From an uncultured Mycoplasmatota bacterium (lineage in GTDB: Bacteria; Bacillota_I; Bacilli_A; RF39; UBA660), in the NCBI GenBank assembly GCA_946488855.1, contig CAMLWC010000006.1, positions 1 to 46,436 on the forward strand: DNA of 46,436 nt, given 5' to 3'. The notes beneath the pieces were generated by a model. That model saw nothing but the letters and a program-made list of their open reading frames with translations, was not told where the DNA came from and ran no database searches. This document shows positions 17,914 to 26,808 of the stretch, one piece after another (positions within the stretch are counted from its first letter, which is position 1; each line of letters opens with the position of its first letter). A program made the translations under genes and the position numbers.

Positions 17914-18120
17914 ATGGAAAAATTTATACAAAAAAAATCCCATCTTTCTGAAGATGAGATTAATGAATTATTATATTATTATGAACAAGGAATAAATATC
18001 GGAAAAGAAGAAATTTTATTAACTGTTATAAATAATATGATAAATTTAAAATTTGATAAAAACATAATTGCTAAAATTATTAATAAAAAAGAAAACACTA
18101 TAGAAAATTACTTAAATTAA
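17914..18120 (+). CDS. Short helical protein, possible helix-turn-helix
   Basis: This 68-residue Glu/Lys/Ile/Asn-rich protein lacks a signal peptide. The end 'MINLKFDKNIIAKIINKKENTIENYL' looks like a helix-turn-helix tail, as seen at the C-terminus of Rpn/transposase-like proteins, so it might be a remnant of one or a small regulator. GAAGGAGGAG 5-7 nt before ATG is a very strong ribosome site and a terminator follows, so it is probably a real single-gene transcript. I cannot assign a function. Confidence 0.6.
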   Translation: MEKFIQKKSHLSEDEINELLYYYEQGINIGKEEILLTVINNMINLKFDKNIIAKIINKKENTIENYLN

Positions 18121-18121
18121 C

Positions 18122-18151
18122 AAAGTCATAAATTGACTTTTTATTTTTTTT
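18122..18151 (+). terminator. Terminator after the small helical protein
   Basis: AAAGTCA-TAAAT-TGACTTT is followed by TTATTTTTTTT. It overlaps the 3' end of the convergent HerA-like gene. Confidence 0.75.
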
Positions 18152-19907
18152 CAACAAACCATACTCCACTAATATCACAACTATTGCTAGCTGGTGCTGG
18201 ATTTGGCATATCTAATTTTATCATAACTGGAACTTTAAACGCAGAACCAAAGGCAATACAATTACCAGGTTGGAAAATACGTAATCTTTTTATTATTTCA
18301 TTTGTAATATTAGGTACCATCTTTCTTATATATTCAACATCAACTGGATGTAGCATTTTAAATATTAAGAAATTATTACATTGTGATAAAGAAGTTTCTG
18401 ATAATTCACTAGGTCTTTGTGAAATAAGTCCTAATAATACTCCATATTTTCTACCTTCTTTAGTAATTCTTTCAAATATGTTATATCCTAATAATTCAAC
18501 ATCAATATCATTTTGAACATACCTATGTGCTTCTTCTAATATTATATGAAATGGCAATGTTGCTCTTCTATCCATTGACTTAGCATAATCAAATAATAAT
18601 TTTGAATATATTTTAGTTAATGTTTTAGCAAATCTATCATCAACATAATTTATATTGAAATTAATTATTTGTGCTTTTCTTCCATTAGGTGCTGTTAATA
18701 ATTCTTTAATATATTCTTCTTTAGTAACAAACTTATCATATTCAAAATACTTTTTATAATCACTATTTACTAAAGAATGTAATCTTACTTTTAACACATT
18801 TGATTCATTATAAACTTTATCACTATTTAATATTCCTTCACTAATTAAAGCAAATTCAAAAGCTTTTTCTAAATCTTCTAATCCATACATAAAATCGCCT
18901 TTTGGTAATTTTAATTCCAAATCATTTTGAACAAATTTTTCTATAAAAGTCGTTAATAATTCCATTTCTCTTATTTTACCTGATGCATCAATCAACAAGC
19001 ATTGTTTTAATGGCCTAGTATATCCTGGTTGAAAAATTGGTGTTTCCAAATTTAATTCAGGTGTATTATAAAAAGATAAAATAGAAAAAATTTGATCTCT
19101 TATTTGAGCTGGTGGATTACCACTTGCTAATATATCTAGTAAAGATCTAGCAATTATATCATTTTGATGTTTTACTACATCAGCTCCATTTCTCGCAAAG
19201 ATATTTACTAATTTTAACGCTTTTTCTATTATTGGTAATTGCGATGGACTAGTAGCATTTAATAATAAAGCTAAATCATCAACTCCTAATAACCAAGTAG
19301 GTATTCTTAAAATTTCTGACTCACTAAAATGAGTATTAGTAGTATAAGCTTTAAAAGATATTTCTTCACTGCCAACATTTTTAAATGCATTATGATATTC
19401 TCCATATGCATCAAATATAAATAAGCTTGCCCTATAAGGTATATATCTTTTTTTATCAAAAACATTTTGAATTATACGAGCAACACCACAAGATTTGCCT
19501 GAGCCTGTTGAACCTAATATAGCAAAATGATTACTAAAAAATTGATTAATATTAGCCCCTATCTTAACACCTTTATAAATAGGACTCATTCCCAAATAAA
19601 CATCAATATTTTCTTGATAATTTTCAACACCAATTATCATCGGAATTTTTTCTTTAGAAATTAATTTAACTATTGAACTAAAAGATGGCTTAACAATTAC
19701 ACCAAAAACAAATTTATTATTAATTATTTCACCTAATAAATTTATATGTGCTATATTATCTTGAATATCAATAATTTCTCCGACTAATCTTCTATTGTTA
19801 TCTTCCATAACAACATGAACATTAATTAAATTTTCAAATTTATTAATATCAATAGCTAATTTTAATAAAACTTCATTTTCAACTATTCCTATAATACTAC
19901 CCAACAT
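18141..19907 (-). CDS. HerA-like (DUF87) hexameric ATPase
   Basis: This 588-residue protein is of the HerA/FtsK superfamily. An N-terminal beta-barrel-like HAS domain (about 1-120) precedes Walker A 'AILGSTGSGKSCGVARII'. Walker B is in 'FHIILEEAHRYV', followed by 'ERITKEGRKYGVLLGLISQRPSELS', the arginine-finger region of this family. HerA proteins pump or resect DNA, usually with NurA nuclease, or form part of defence systems with nuclease or Sir2 partners. No such partner is adjacent. The start is placed at the ATG at 19907 with GGAGGG upstream, not the track's earlier codon. Confidence 0.88.
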   Translation of the reverse strand: MLGSIIGIVENEVLLKLAIDINKFENLINVHVVMEDNNRRLVGEIIDIQDNIAHINLLGEIINNKFVFGVIVKPSFSSIVKLISKEKIPMIIGVENYQENIDVYLGMSPIYKGVKIGANINQFFSNHFAILGSTGSGKSCGVARIIQNVFDKKRYIPYRASLFIFDAYGEYHNAFKNVGSEEISFKAYTTNTHFSESEILRIPTWLLGVDDLALLLNATSPSQLPIIEKALKLVNIFARNGADVVKHQNDIIARSLLDILASGNPPAQIRDQIFSILSFYNTPELNLETPIFQPGYTRPLKQCLLIDASGKIREMELLTTFIEKFVQNDLELKLPKGDFMYGLEDLEKAFEFALISEGILNSDKVYNESNVLKVRLHSLVNSDYKKYFEYDKFVTKEEYIKELLTAPNGRKAQIINFNINYVDDRFAKTLTKIYSKLLFDYAKSMDRRATLPFHIILEEAHRYVQNDIDVELLGYNIFERITKEGRKYGVLLGLISQRPSELSETSLSQCNNFLIFKMLHPVDVEYIRKMVPNITNEIIKRLRIFQPGNCIAFGSAFKVPVMIKLDMPNPAPASNSCDISGVWFVEKK

Positions 19908-19983
19908 TTTATCCCTCCAATTATAATTATTATACAATTTTTTGAAATAAAAGAAAATAGTTTATACGAAATTTAACAAAAAT

Positions 19984-20027
19984 AAAAAAAGGTAATTATT
20001 TTATTATAAAAATAATACCTTTTTTTT
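19984..20027 (-). terminator. Terminator of the two-component operon
   Basis: AAGGTATTATTTT pairs with AAAATAATTACCTT on the minus strand and is followed by T residues. The stop codon of the kinase gene lies in the stem. Confidence 0.75.
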
Positions 20028-21243
20028 CATTGTTAACGCTTATTTCATACCCTAATAAATTAAGGGTTTTTTTAACAATTGATAAACCTAGTCCAAATTG
20101 ACCTTTTATCCCTTTTTTGTAAGGAGTAAATATATTATTTAGGATATCAGGATCAATATGTGGTCCATCATTATATAGTGTAATTTTATTATTTTTAATT
20201 GTTATTTTTATTTCTTTTAAAGCATATCTCATAAAATTATTTAATAAGTTATCAATTATTGCTTCCCACATGTCTAATGTACCATTAAAAACAGTTTTTC
20301 CACTAATATTAACGATAAAATTAACATCTGGTCTTTGTATTTTAAACTTATTAACACTACTTTCAATAATTGGTTTTATATCAATAGTTTCATCTTTTTT
20401 TTCAATATCTTTGAGATATACTAATTTATTTAAGTATAAAAGGGAGTGTACTTTTATTTCGAGTTTGTTTATTTGTTCTTTAATTATACTTCCGCCTGTT
20501 TGAGGATCCATTATACCATCCTCAATAGCTTCCATATGCGATTTTATAACAGTAAGTGGAGTTTTAAAATCATGAGAAATATTCTGATACATTTGATTTT
20601 TATATTCCTCTTGTTTTTTTAAGGTAGATTTCATATCATCTATTGCTTTATTTAATGTACTTAATTCATCATCTACCATATATTCATATTTATCAACATA
20701 ATCATCATTGTCTAAATTATCGACTTTTTCTTTCAGATGATATATTTTAGTTACTATTTGATTAGCCCATAATATAATAATACCAATTGTAATTAACAAT
20801 GTTCCGATTATTACTGGAAGTAAAGTTTTCATAATATCAGCTCTTATTTCCAACAAATAATCATTATTAGTAATTGCAATCTTATTAATATATTCGGTAT
20901 CAATATTATAATAATAATATGTTTTACCTAAATAAGTAAATTTGCCATATTCATTATTTATTCTATCTAATATTTGCTTAGTATCGATGTTAATTATCTC
21001 TTTTAAATTTTCAGAAACTATTACCTTATTATCAACAACATATAAATAAGCTATATCTTCAAATTCTACTTTATCAACATTACTTTCAATTAATTCTAAT
21101 GGTTGTTTTAAATATTGATATATATTTTTTTCATAGATAGGGAGTAAAAGTTTTGGGAGGAGTAAGCCCAAACTTATAAATATAATTCCACATATAATAA
21201 CTGCTAAAGAAATCAATTGTCTATATAAAGTAGTTTTTATCAT
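19996..21243 (-). CDS. Sensor histidine kinase
   Basis: This 415-residue membrane kinase has a first helix (about 10-32), an extracytoplasmic sensor of about 110 residues, a second helix (about 138-160), a HAMP-like linker, and a HisKA domain with 'NISHDFKTPLTVI' (phospho-His near residue 225). The HATPase domain has N-box 'IDNLLNNFMRYA', 'LYNDGPHI' and 'GQFGLGLSIVKKTL'. Its ATG overlaps the response-regulator stop (ATGA), so the pair is coupled. The stimulus is unknown. Neighbours give no clear target. Confidence 0.94.
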   Translation of the reverse strand: MIKTTLYRQLISLAVIICGIIFISLGLLLPKLLLPIYEKNIYQYLKQPLELIESNVDKVEFEDIAYLYVVDNKVIVSENLKEIINIDTKQILDRINNEYGKFTYLGKTYYYYNIDTEYINKIAITNNDYLLEIRADIMKTLLPVIIGTLLITIGIIILWANQIVTKIYHLKEKVDNLDNDDYVDKYEYMVDDELSTLNKAIDDMKSTLKKQEEYKNQMYQNISHDFKTPLTVIKSHMEAIEDGIMDPQTGGSIIKEQINKLEIKVHSLLYLNKLVYLKDIEKKDETIDIKPIIESSVNKFKIQRPDVNFIVNISGKTVFNGTLDMWEAIIDNLLNNFMRYALKEIKITIKNNKITLYNDGPHIDPDILNNIFTPYKKGIKGQFGLGLSIVKKTLNLLGYEISVNNEKKGIIFIIK

Positions 21244-21902
21244 GTTAAACGATACCCAAAACCATAAATTGTATTAATATTCAATTTTGGCATTTTCTTT
21301 CTTAACCTTCTTATTAAATCATCAACTACTCTATCACTACCAAAATAGTTTTCCCCCCAGATAATATTTAATATATCATCTCGACTATATGATTTACCTT
21401 TATTTGTTAAAAACACGCACAATAAATCAAACTCTAGAGTTGTCAAATTGATTTCTTTGTTATTATGTAAAACTATTCTTTTATCAATATCAATTTCATA
21501 ATCTTCGTATTTTATTTTATTAGAATTTGTATAAACTCTTTTTAATATATTATTGATTCTTAACATCAATTCTTTTGGTGAATATGGTTTAGCGATATAA
21601 TCATCACTTCCTAATTCAAGGCCTAAAATTTTATCCAAATCTTGATCACGTGCTGAAGTGAATATTACAGGAACATTTTTATCTAAATTTCTTATTTTTT
21701 TAATCAAATCATATCCACTAATTGAATCACCGAGCATAATATCTAAAACCCAAAGATCAATTTTTTCTTTACCTATATATTCTAAAGCATCATTTCCTTT
21801 ATAAAATTGGATTACATCATATCCCTCTTTTTCCATATAGGACTTTATTAAATTATTCAATGATATTTCATCTTCTACTAAACAAATCTTATACACATTC
21901 AT
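21240..21902 (-). CDS. OmpR/PhoB-family response regulator
   Basis: This regulator of about 220 residues has a receiver domain ('CLVEDEISL', phospho-Asp in 'WVLDIMLGDS', 'VIFTSARD', 'YIAKPYSPKEL'). The C-terminal winged helix shows 'LTTLEFDLLCVFLTNKGKSYSRDDIL' and 'RVVDDLIRRLRKKM'. It heads the operon with the sensor kinase. ATG at 21902 abuts the AGGTG ribosome site, while the in-frame GTG at 21896 (protein MYKICLVEDE) has better 6-nt spacing and may be the real start. TGTTATACT lies 6-7 nt before the ribosome site. Confidence 0.94.
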   Translation of the reverse strand: MNVYKICLVEDEISLNNLIKSYMEKEGYDVIQFYKGNDALEYIGKEKIDLWVLDIMLGDSISGYDLIKKIRNLDKNVPVIFTSARDQDLDKILGLELGSDDYIAKPYSPKELMLRINNILKRVYTNSNKIKYEDYEIDIDKRIVLHNNKEINLTTLEFDLLCVFLTNKGKSYSRDDILNIIWGENYFGSDRVVDDLIRRLRKKMPKLNINTIYGFGYRLT

Positions 21903-22053
21903 CACCTATTTTTAGTATAACATAAATTTACTCATATACCACCTTCTTTCTTCAATATTTTAAAATTTTATTTCTTCATCTATCACCTCCAACACATTAA
22001 GTATATAATATCATTGTGGTAATATTTTGATAAAAAAATGGGAAAATATGGTA

Positions 22054-24501
22054 TCAAACATTTTCTATATAATTACATCCTTTATGATAATTGGTACACC
22101 CTATAAAATCATAATTTTTTTTATTACTATGTTTAACAATTAAAAAGCCATCACATTTAGGACATTTTTTTATTTCTTTTTTATATTTTAAATTATTAGT
22201 TTTAAAATTACATAATTCTTTATCATTGGAACACACATATAAATTACTTATTTTAAAATTATTATATTTTCTAATTAAAGGATAACCACATTTTGGGCAC
22301 ATATGAGTTTTTTTAGATAATTTTATGCCTGTTTTATTATATAAGAATACATTATCATATTTAATTATTTCCAAAATAAAGTCAGACGGATTATTGATTG
22401 GTGTTAAAATATAAACTTTATTTTTAGTTCTAGTTAATGCTACATAAAATAATCTTCGTTCTTCTGCAAACATAAAAGATTTATCAGTAACATTAATTAT
22501 CTTCATAATTGGATCATCTTTAATTTGAGATGGAAAACCATAAATTCCGTCATCTCCATTTAAAATAATTATTTGATCGTAACCTAATCCTTTTGAAGAA
22601 TGGGCTGATAAAAAATCAATCTCAAAATTAGGAAATTTTTTAGATTTTATTTTATCACTATTTATTTCATAAAAATCTTCACTATTTATTAAATAATATT
22701 TTTCAAAATTATATCTACCAATTAATAGTATCTTTTGTTTATCTCCAAATTTACTTTGAATATTTTTTAAACACTTATTTAACATACTAATCTTATTTTT
22801 TAATTTATTACTAGAATCATCATATGCAATAACCATAATAGGATTTTTTAATCTTTTAGGAGATACTAATTTCTTTTTTATTTGTTTATTATTAATCATA
22901 ACAAATTTGCCAGCCACATCAATTAATTGTTGACTATTACGATAAGTATGAGTTATTTGTAAAATTGAAGCATATCCCATTAATTCTTTAAATTCTGTAA
23001 ATAATGATATATCACTTCCTGCAAAAGCAAAGATACTTTGAAAATCATCGCCAACTGCTATTATTTTAGAATTACTTACTTCCCCTATTTTTTTAGTTAG
23101 ATTAAATCTTTGCATAGAAATATCTTGATACTCATCAATAATTACATATTTATAATTTAATTTAATATTATCCAATTTATAATAAGCTTCGTTTATCATA
23201 TCTTCAAAATCAATATAATTATTTATTTTTAATTGTTCTTGATAATAATCATATACACCTTCAATAAAATTTAAAAATAAACTAGTGCGCTCATCAGTAT
23301 ATATATGTTTTAATTTAGTAAAATCTTCTTTAGTATAACCTTTTATTTTAAATCCTTGAATAAAATTTAAACAAAATATTATAAACTTATTATAATAAAC
23401 ATCTTTAGAAGTATCGACTAATTTAGAATATATTTCAATATCTTTTTTCGGATTTAAAATAATATTATGTTTTATTAATTGTTCTTTTAAATCTTTTAAT
23501 AATTCACTATTTGAATAAATTTCAATTAAAGTTGTATTATTTAATTTATGAATTTTTCTATTATTATTTATTTGATATTTATATTTTATACTATTTAAAC
23601 AACCATATAGTTTATTATAACTTTTTTTATTTAAATTATAATGCTCTAAATAAAGCACTTTTTCTCCTTGATAAATAGTAAAATCTGGTAAATAAGCTTT
23701 ACCTTTGTATAACTTGGGATAAGGCTTTTCATATTCATAATCAATATTATTTAGATATAAGAAGTTAGCTATCATTACTTCTTCATTCGATTTTAAAAAC
23801 TCACCTAAAATAGTATATCTTTTATTAGTTTTTTCATCTATTTCTTGTTTATTATAATCATTTAATCTTGATTTTAAAGTAATATAATCATATTTTTTCT
23901 TATAATTCAAATACTCATTTAAACTATTAAATTTTAAAGCAAAATCAGGTATATCAAAATAAAATACAAAAAACTTTAAAAATTCTTTTAATTTTTTATT
24001 ATCATTACATAATTCTTTATCAAAATAATCTTTAACTAGATTATATGGATTAGTTAAAACTTTTAAATATTCATCAGTATTACTTTTTAATATTTCAACT
24101 CCAAATTTATGAAAAGTACAAACTAAAGCAGGTATTTTAAAATCTTTATTAATTCTTTGTTTTAATTCAGATACAGCTTTATTTGTATATGATATTAATA
24201 TTATATCTTTTGGATTTATTTTTTTTATATCAACTAAAAATTTAACTTTAGCTGCCATAGTTGTTGTTTTACCCGCTCCTGCACCTGCTATTATTAAATT
24301 ATAATCTTCATCTGTTAATATAGCAATTCTTTGCTCTTCATCTAAGATAATATTATCATCTATGCCTTTATACATATTATCGAAATAATCTTTATATTTA
24401 ATTAAACTTTCTTCAATATATTTTTGATTATGTATTTTTACTTTATCATAATCTAAATTATATTTTTTTATATCTTTAATAGAAATATATTCAAAAGGCA
24501 T
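22054..24501 (-). CDS. UvrD-like SF1 helicase with zinc-ribbon tail
   Basis: This 815-residue helicase has Walker A 'IIAGAGAGKTTTMAAKV' (about 70-85), Walker B 'YVIIDEYQDISMQRF', 'AVGDDFQSIFAFAGSD' and 'LSAHSSKGLGYDQ', with 'VALTRTKNKVYIL' near the end of the core. Between the motor halves lies 'YLPDFTIYQGEKVLYLEHYN', which resembles the PD-(D/E)XK-like insert of HelD/helicase IV relatives. The C-terminus bears two topoisomerase-type zinc ribbons ('CPKCGYPLI' and 'CPKCDGFLIV'). It probably acts in recombination or replication-fork repair. A repeat palindrome (24554-24634) lies about 55 nt upstream. Confidence 0.9.
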   Translation of the reverse strand: MPFEYISIKDIKKYNLDYDKVKIHNQKYIEESLIKYKDYFDNMYKGIDDNIILDEEQRIAILTDEDYNLIIAGAGAGKTTTMAAKVKFLVDIKKINPKDIILISYTNKAVSELKQRINKDFKIPALVCTFHKFGVEILKSNTDEYLKVLTNPYNLVKDYFDKELCNDNKKLKEFLKFFVFYFDIPDFALKFNSLNEYLNYKKKYDYITLKSRLNDYNKQEIDEKTNKRYTILGEFLKSNEEVMIANFLYLNNIDYEYEKPYPKLYKGKAYLPDFTIYQGEKVLYLEHYNLNKKSYNKLYGCLNSIKYKYQINNNRKIHKLNNTTLIEIYSNSELLKDLKEQLIKHNIILNPKKDIEIYSKLVDTSKDVYYNKFIIFCLNFIQGFKIKGYTKEDFTKLKHIYTDERTSLFLNFIEGVYDYYQEQLKINNYIDFEDMINEAYYKLDNIKLNYKYVIIDEYQDISMQRFNLTKKIGEVSNSKIIAVGDDFQSIFAFAGSDISLFTEFKELMGYASILQITHTYRNSQQLIDVAGKFVMINNKQIKKKLVSPKRLKNPIMVIAYDDSSNKLKNKISMLNKCLKNIQSKFGDKQKILLIGRYNFEKYYLINSEDFYEINSDKIKSKKFPNFEIDFLSAHSSKGLGYDQIIILNGDDGIYGFPSQIKDDPIMKIINVTDKSFMFAEERRLFYVALTRTKNKVYILTPINNPSDFILEIIKYDNVFLYNKTGIKLSKKTHMCPKCGYPLIRKYNNFKISNLYVCSNDKELCNFKTNNLKYKKEIKKCPKCDGFLIVKHSNKKNYDFIGCTNYHKGCNYIENV

Positions 24502-24553
24502 AATATCACCAAAATTATTATATATTAAATGCTTAAAAAAATCAAAGCAAATA

Positions 24554-24634
24554 AAAAATGCACAATATTTTCAAAATGCTGTGCATTTTTATGTTTTTGA
24601 TACACCATTTTGCACAATCATTGTGCATTTTTTA
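24554..24634. repeat. 81-bp direct repeat, left copy flanking fic
   Basis: This is about 91% identical, without gaps, to 25755-25835 in the same orientation. It contains an outer stem (AATGCACA...TGTGCATT) and a palindrome TGCACAATCATTGTGCA. It overlaps the fic stop codon and lies upstream of the helicase gene. It could be a terminator, an operator, or the footprint of a small mobile element. Confidence 0.8.
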
Positions 24635-25705
24635 ATTTTTTCCAACAAAAACATCATATATTTCTTTATATCGATATCCTAACTTAGCATGAGTTGAATC
24701 ACTTACTATAATACCTAAATTAATTAATTGATCAATTAAAGTAGATATGGTATTTCTTGATACACCAGTTTCATCTTCTATTTCCTTTTTTGTAAATACA
24801 ATTTGATGCATCATAGCAGGCATTACACGATAAACAGCATTACTATTTAAAGATTTGATTTTTTCCATATCTTTTTTATATATTTTTTTAATCATATTTA
24901 TTTTAGCAATATAATTATTGCATTGTTCAATTATGCATTGCAAGAAAAATTTTATAAAGCCAACAATATTTCCTTTTCTACTTTCATTTAAAAATTTATG
25001 ATAACTAGGTTTATACAATTCTAGGACTTCCGACAAGAAAAGAATCGGTTCATCCTCAGTTAATTTAGCTAATTGAATAGATATTAAAGCTCTACCTAAT
25101 CTTCCATTCCCATCGCGATATGCATGAATCGTTTCAAATTGATAATGAGATATTGCTAAATTAATGAAAATAGGGTCTATAAAATTATCATTCATATATT
25201 TAAATAAATTATTAAGTAAAATTGGAACATCTTCTGGAATTGGGGGAACAAAAATTGCTTCATTAATACCACAACCAGCTGGTCCAATCCAATTTTGAAT
25301 AGATCTTATTTTACCAGGTTCTTTTTCATTACCTCTTACACTATCTAGTAATATTTTATGAATATCATTAACAAAATAAATATTTATATCATTATTTTCA
25401 ACTAAATAATTTTTTGCATATTCAATAACTTTTTTTAAATTTTGAATTTCTAAATTATCATCAGTTTTAGGCATATATTTTAAATAATACATTTCATCTT
25501 GTGAAATTTGTGTTCCTTCTATTTGAGTTGATTTTAAACTTTCACTTAATATAATTGAATCTAAAAAATATTTTGAATCAAATTCAACATTATTCAAATA
25601 AGTTTTATATTCACCATATTTATAATTTGCCTCAGCTAATAAATTTAAAAGTTCTTTATCTATATTATATTCAATTGGTAATTCTTTAACTTTCATTGGT
25701 TTCAT
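24632..25705 (-). CDS. Fic-domain protein adenylyltransferase
   Basis: This 357-residue Fic protein likely transfers AMP from ATP to a target protein. The catalytic motif reads 'HAYRDGNGRLGR', with Tyr in place of the common Phe. An N-terminal inhibitory helix 'SLKSTQIEGTQIS' matches the class II (S/T)xxxE(G/N) motif, so activity is self-restrained and no separate antitoxin is needed. A C-terminal winged helix ('KKEIEDETGVSRNTISTLIDQL') could bind DNA. The start is ATG 25705 after AGGTGATGGTT; the track start lies within the ribosome site. The gene sits between 81-bp direct repeats, which suggests recent acquisition or autoregulation. Confidence 0.93.
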   Translation of the reverse strand: MKPMKVKELPIEYNIDKELLNLLAEANYKYGEYKTYLNNVEFDSKYFLDSIILSESLKSTQIEGTQISQDEMYYLKYMPKTDDNLEIQNLKKVIEYAKNYLVENNDINIYFVNDIHKILLDSVRGNEKEPGKIRSIQNWIGPAGCGINEAIFVPPIPEDVPILLNNLFKYMNDNFIDPIFINLAISHYQFETIHAYRDGNGRLGRALISIQLAKLTEDEPILFLSEVLELYKPSYHKFLNESRKGNIVGFIKFFLQCIIEQCNNYIAKINMIKKIYKKDMEKIKSLNSNAVYRVMPAMMHQIVFTKKEIEDETGVSRNTISTLIDQLINLGIIVSDSTHAKLGYRYKEIYDVFVGKN

Positions 25706-25754
25706 AACCATCACCTAACTTAATAATATCACATAAATGACTACTTGTAAACAC

Positions 25755-25835
25755 AAAAATGCACAATATTTTCAAAATACTGCGCATTTTTATCTTTTTT
25801 ATACCCTATTTTGCACAATCATTGTGCATTTTTAA
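25755..25835. repeat. 81-bp direct repeat, right copy flanking fic
   Basis: Second copy of the repeat, about 50 nt upstream of the fic start. It also supplies the last codons and stop of the metallo-hydrolase gene (...KNAQ-stop). The outer stem has one mismatch (TGCGCA) relative to the left copy; the inner TGCACAATCATTGTGCA palindrome is intact. Confidence 0.8.
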
Positions 25836-26349
25836 AATAAATATTATTTTCTTTTTCATAACCTAAATTAGTTATTTCTCCATGTCCTGGATATAATGTT
25901 ATATCATTTGAATATTTTTTTATTTTGTTAATTGATTCAAACATATCTTTTTTATTACTATTTTCAAAGTCAATTCTACCGATGGAATCTTTAAATATAA
26001 AATCGCCTACAAACATAACTTTTTCTTTTTCAAAATAAATAGTTATACATGTATCATCATGGCCTTTAGTATAAATTATCTTGAATTTAAAATTATCGAT
26101 AGCATATTCTTTTTCTTCTAATTTATAATCATATATTTTTACATTATACTTGTTAACCAATTCTTTTAAAGCTCCGATATGATCAAAGTGGTAGTGAGTT
26201 ATAATAATTCCAATCGGTTTTAAATTACCGATTTCATTTATAATTTTATCTACATCATCACCTGGATCGATTATTAAACAATCATTGTCAATACTTACAA
26301 TATAACAATTAGTTTCTAAATATCCAACCTTAACTGTTTTTATTTTCAT
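25819..26349 (-). CDS. Metallo-beta-lactamase-fold hydrolase (glyoxalase II-like)
   Basis: This 176-residue MBL-fold hydrolase has metal ligands 'THYHFDHIGAL', 'KGHDDTCITIY' (His), 'MFVGDFIFKDSIGRIDF' (Asp) and 'LYPGHGEIT'. It resembles the YcbL/glyoxalase II branch of small single-domain thioester or lactone hydrolases. The natural substrate is not evident. It follows the GNAT gene with no gap. The last residues (KNAQ) and the stop lie in the 81-bp repeat, so the original C-terminus may have been replaced. Confidence 0.9.
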   Translation of the reverse strand: MKIKTVKVGYLETNCYIVSIDNDCLIIDPGDDVDKIINEIGNLKPIGIIITHYHFDHIGALKELVNKYNVKIYDYKLEEKEYAIDNFKFKIIYTKGHDDTCITIYFEKEKVMFVGDFIFKDSIGRIDFENSNKKDMFESINKIKKYSNDITLYPGHGEITNLGYEKENNIYFKNAQ

Positions 26350-26808
26350 TTATAACTCCTTTTTCATTTTATACATTTCAATATCATTGCCTAGTTTCTT
26401 ATATAAATTATAAGCATCAATATTATCTTTAAACACTGATATTTCAACTATTTTAACATTATTATCTTTGCACCATTCATAAAACTTGTTTATTAAAGAA
26501 GTAGCAATTCCTTTTTTACGATAACTATCTAGTACATATAAAGCATCTATTTGAGCTACAGTTTTATAAAATAAATTGCTTGTAGCAGATTTTATATAAC
26601 CATAAACAAATCCCACCGGTTTATCATTATCATAAACTATAAATAAAATATTGTTTTCTTTTTTATATAAATTAACATAATTATTCGTAACAACAAAATC
26701 TTCTTTTACGTTATTATCATATATTCTTTCATATTGGACTAGTTTAGTTAATAGATTATCACATTCTTTAGCCATTTTATCGTTAATTACTTTTTTTATT
26801 TCAATCAT
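26350..26808 (-). CDS. GNAT-family N-acetyltransferase
   Basis: This 152-residue acetyltransferase has the acetyl-CoA-binding loop 'YRKKGIATSLINKFYEW' preceded by 'AQIDALYVLDS'. The C-terminal 'ISVFKDNIDAYNLYKKLG' is typical of GNAT proteins. The substrate (protein, amine or small molecule) is unknown. The start is ATG 26808, which overlaps the stop of the DHH gene by 8 nt and follows AAGGA. It is the fourth translationally linked step of the rnhB-DHH-GNAT-MBL operon order. Confidence 0.9.
   Translation of the reverse strand: MIEIKKVINDKMAKECDNLLTKLVQYERIYDNNVKEDFVVTNNYVNLYKKENNILFIVYDNDKPVGFVYGYIKSATSNLFYKTVAQIDALYVLDSYRKKGIATSLINKFYEWCKDNNVKIVEISVFKDNIDAYNLYKKLGNDIEMYKMKKEL

Noticed and set aside
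24632-25705. Fic as a toxin of a two-gene toxin-antitoxin pair
   Set aside because: The inhibitory helix motif STQIEG is within the same protein (class II Fic), and no small antitoxin ORF is adjacent.
24554-25835. Possible CRISPR array
   Set aside because: There are only two 81-bp repeats with a whole gene between them, no short regular spacers and no cas genes.
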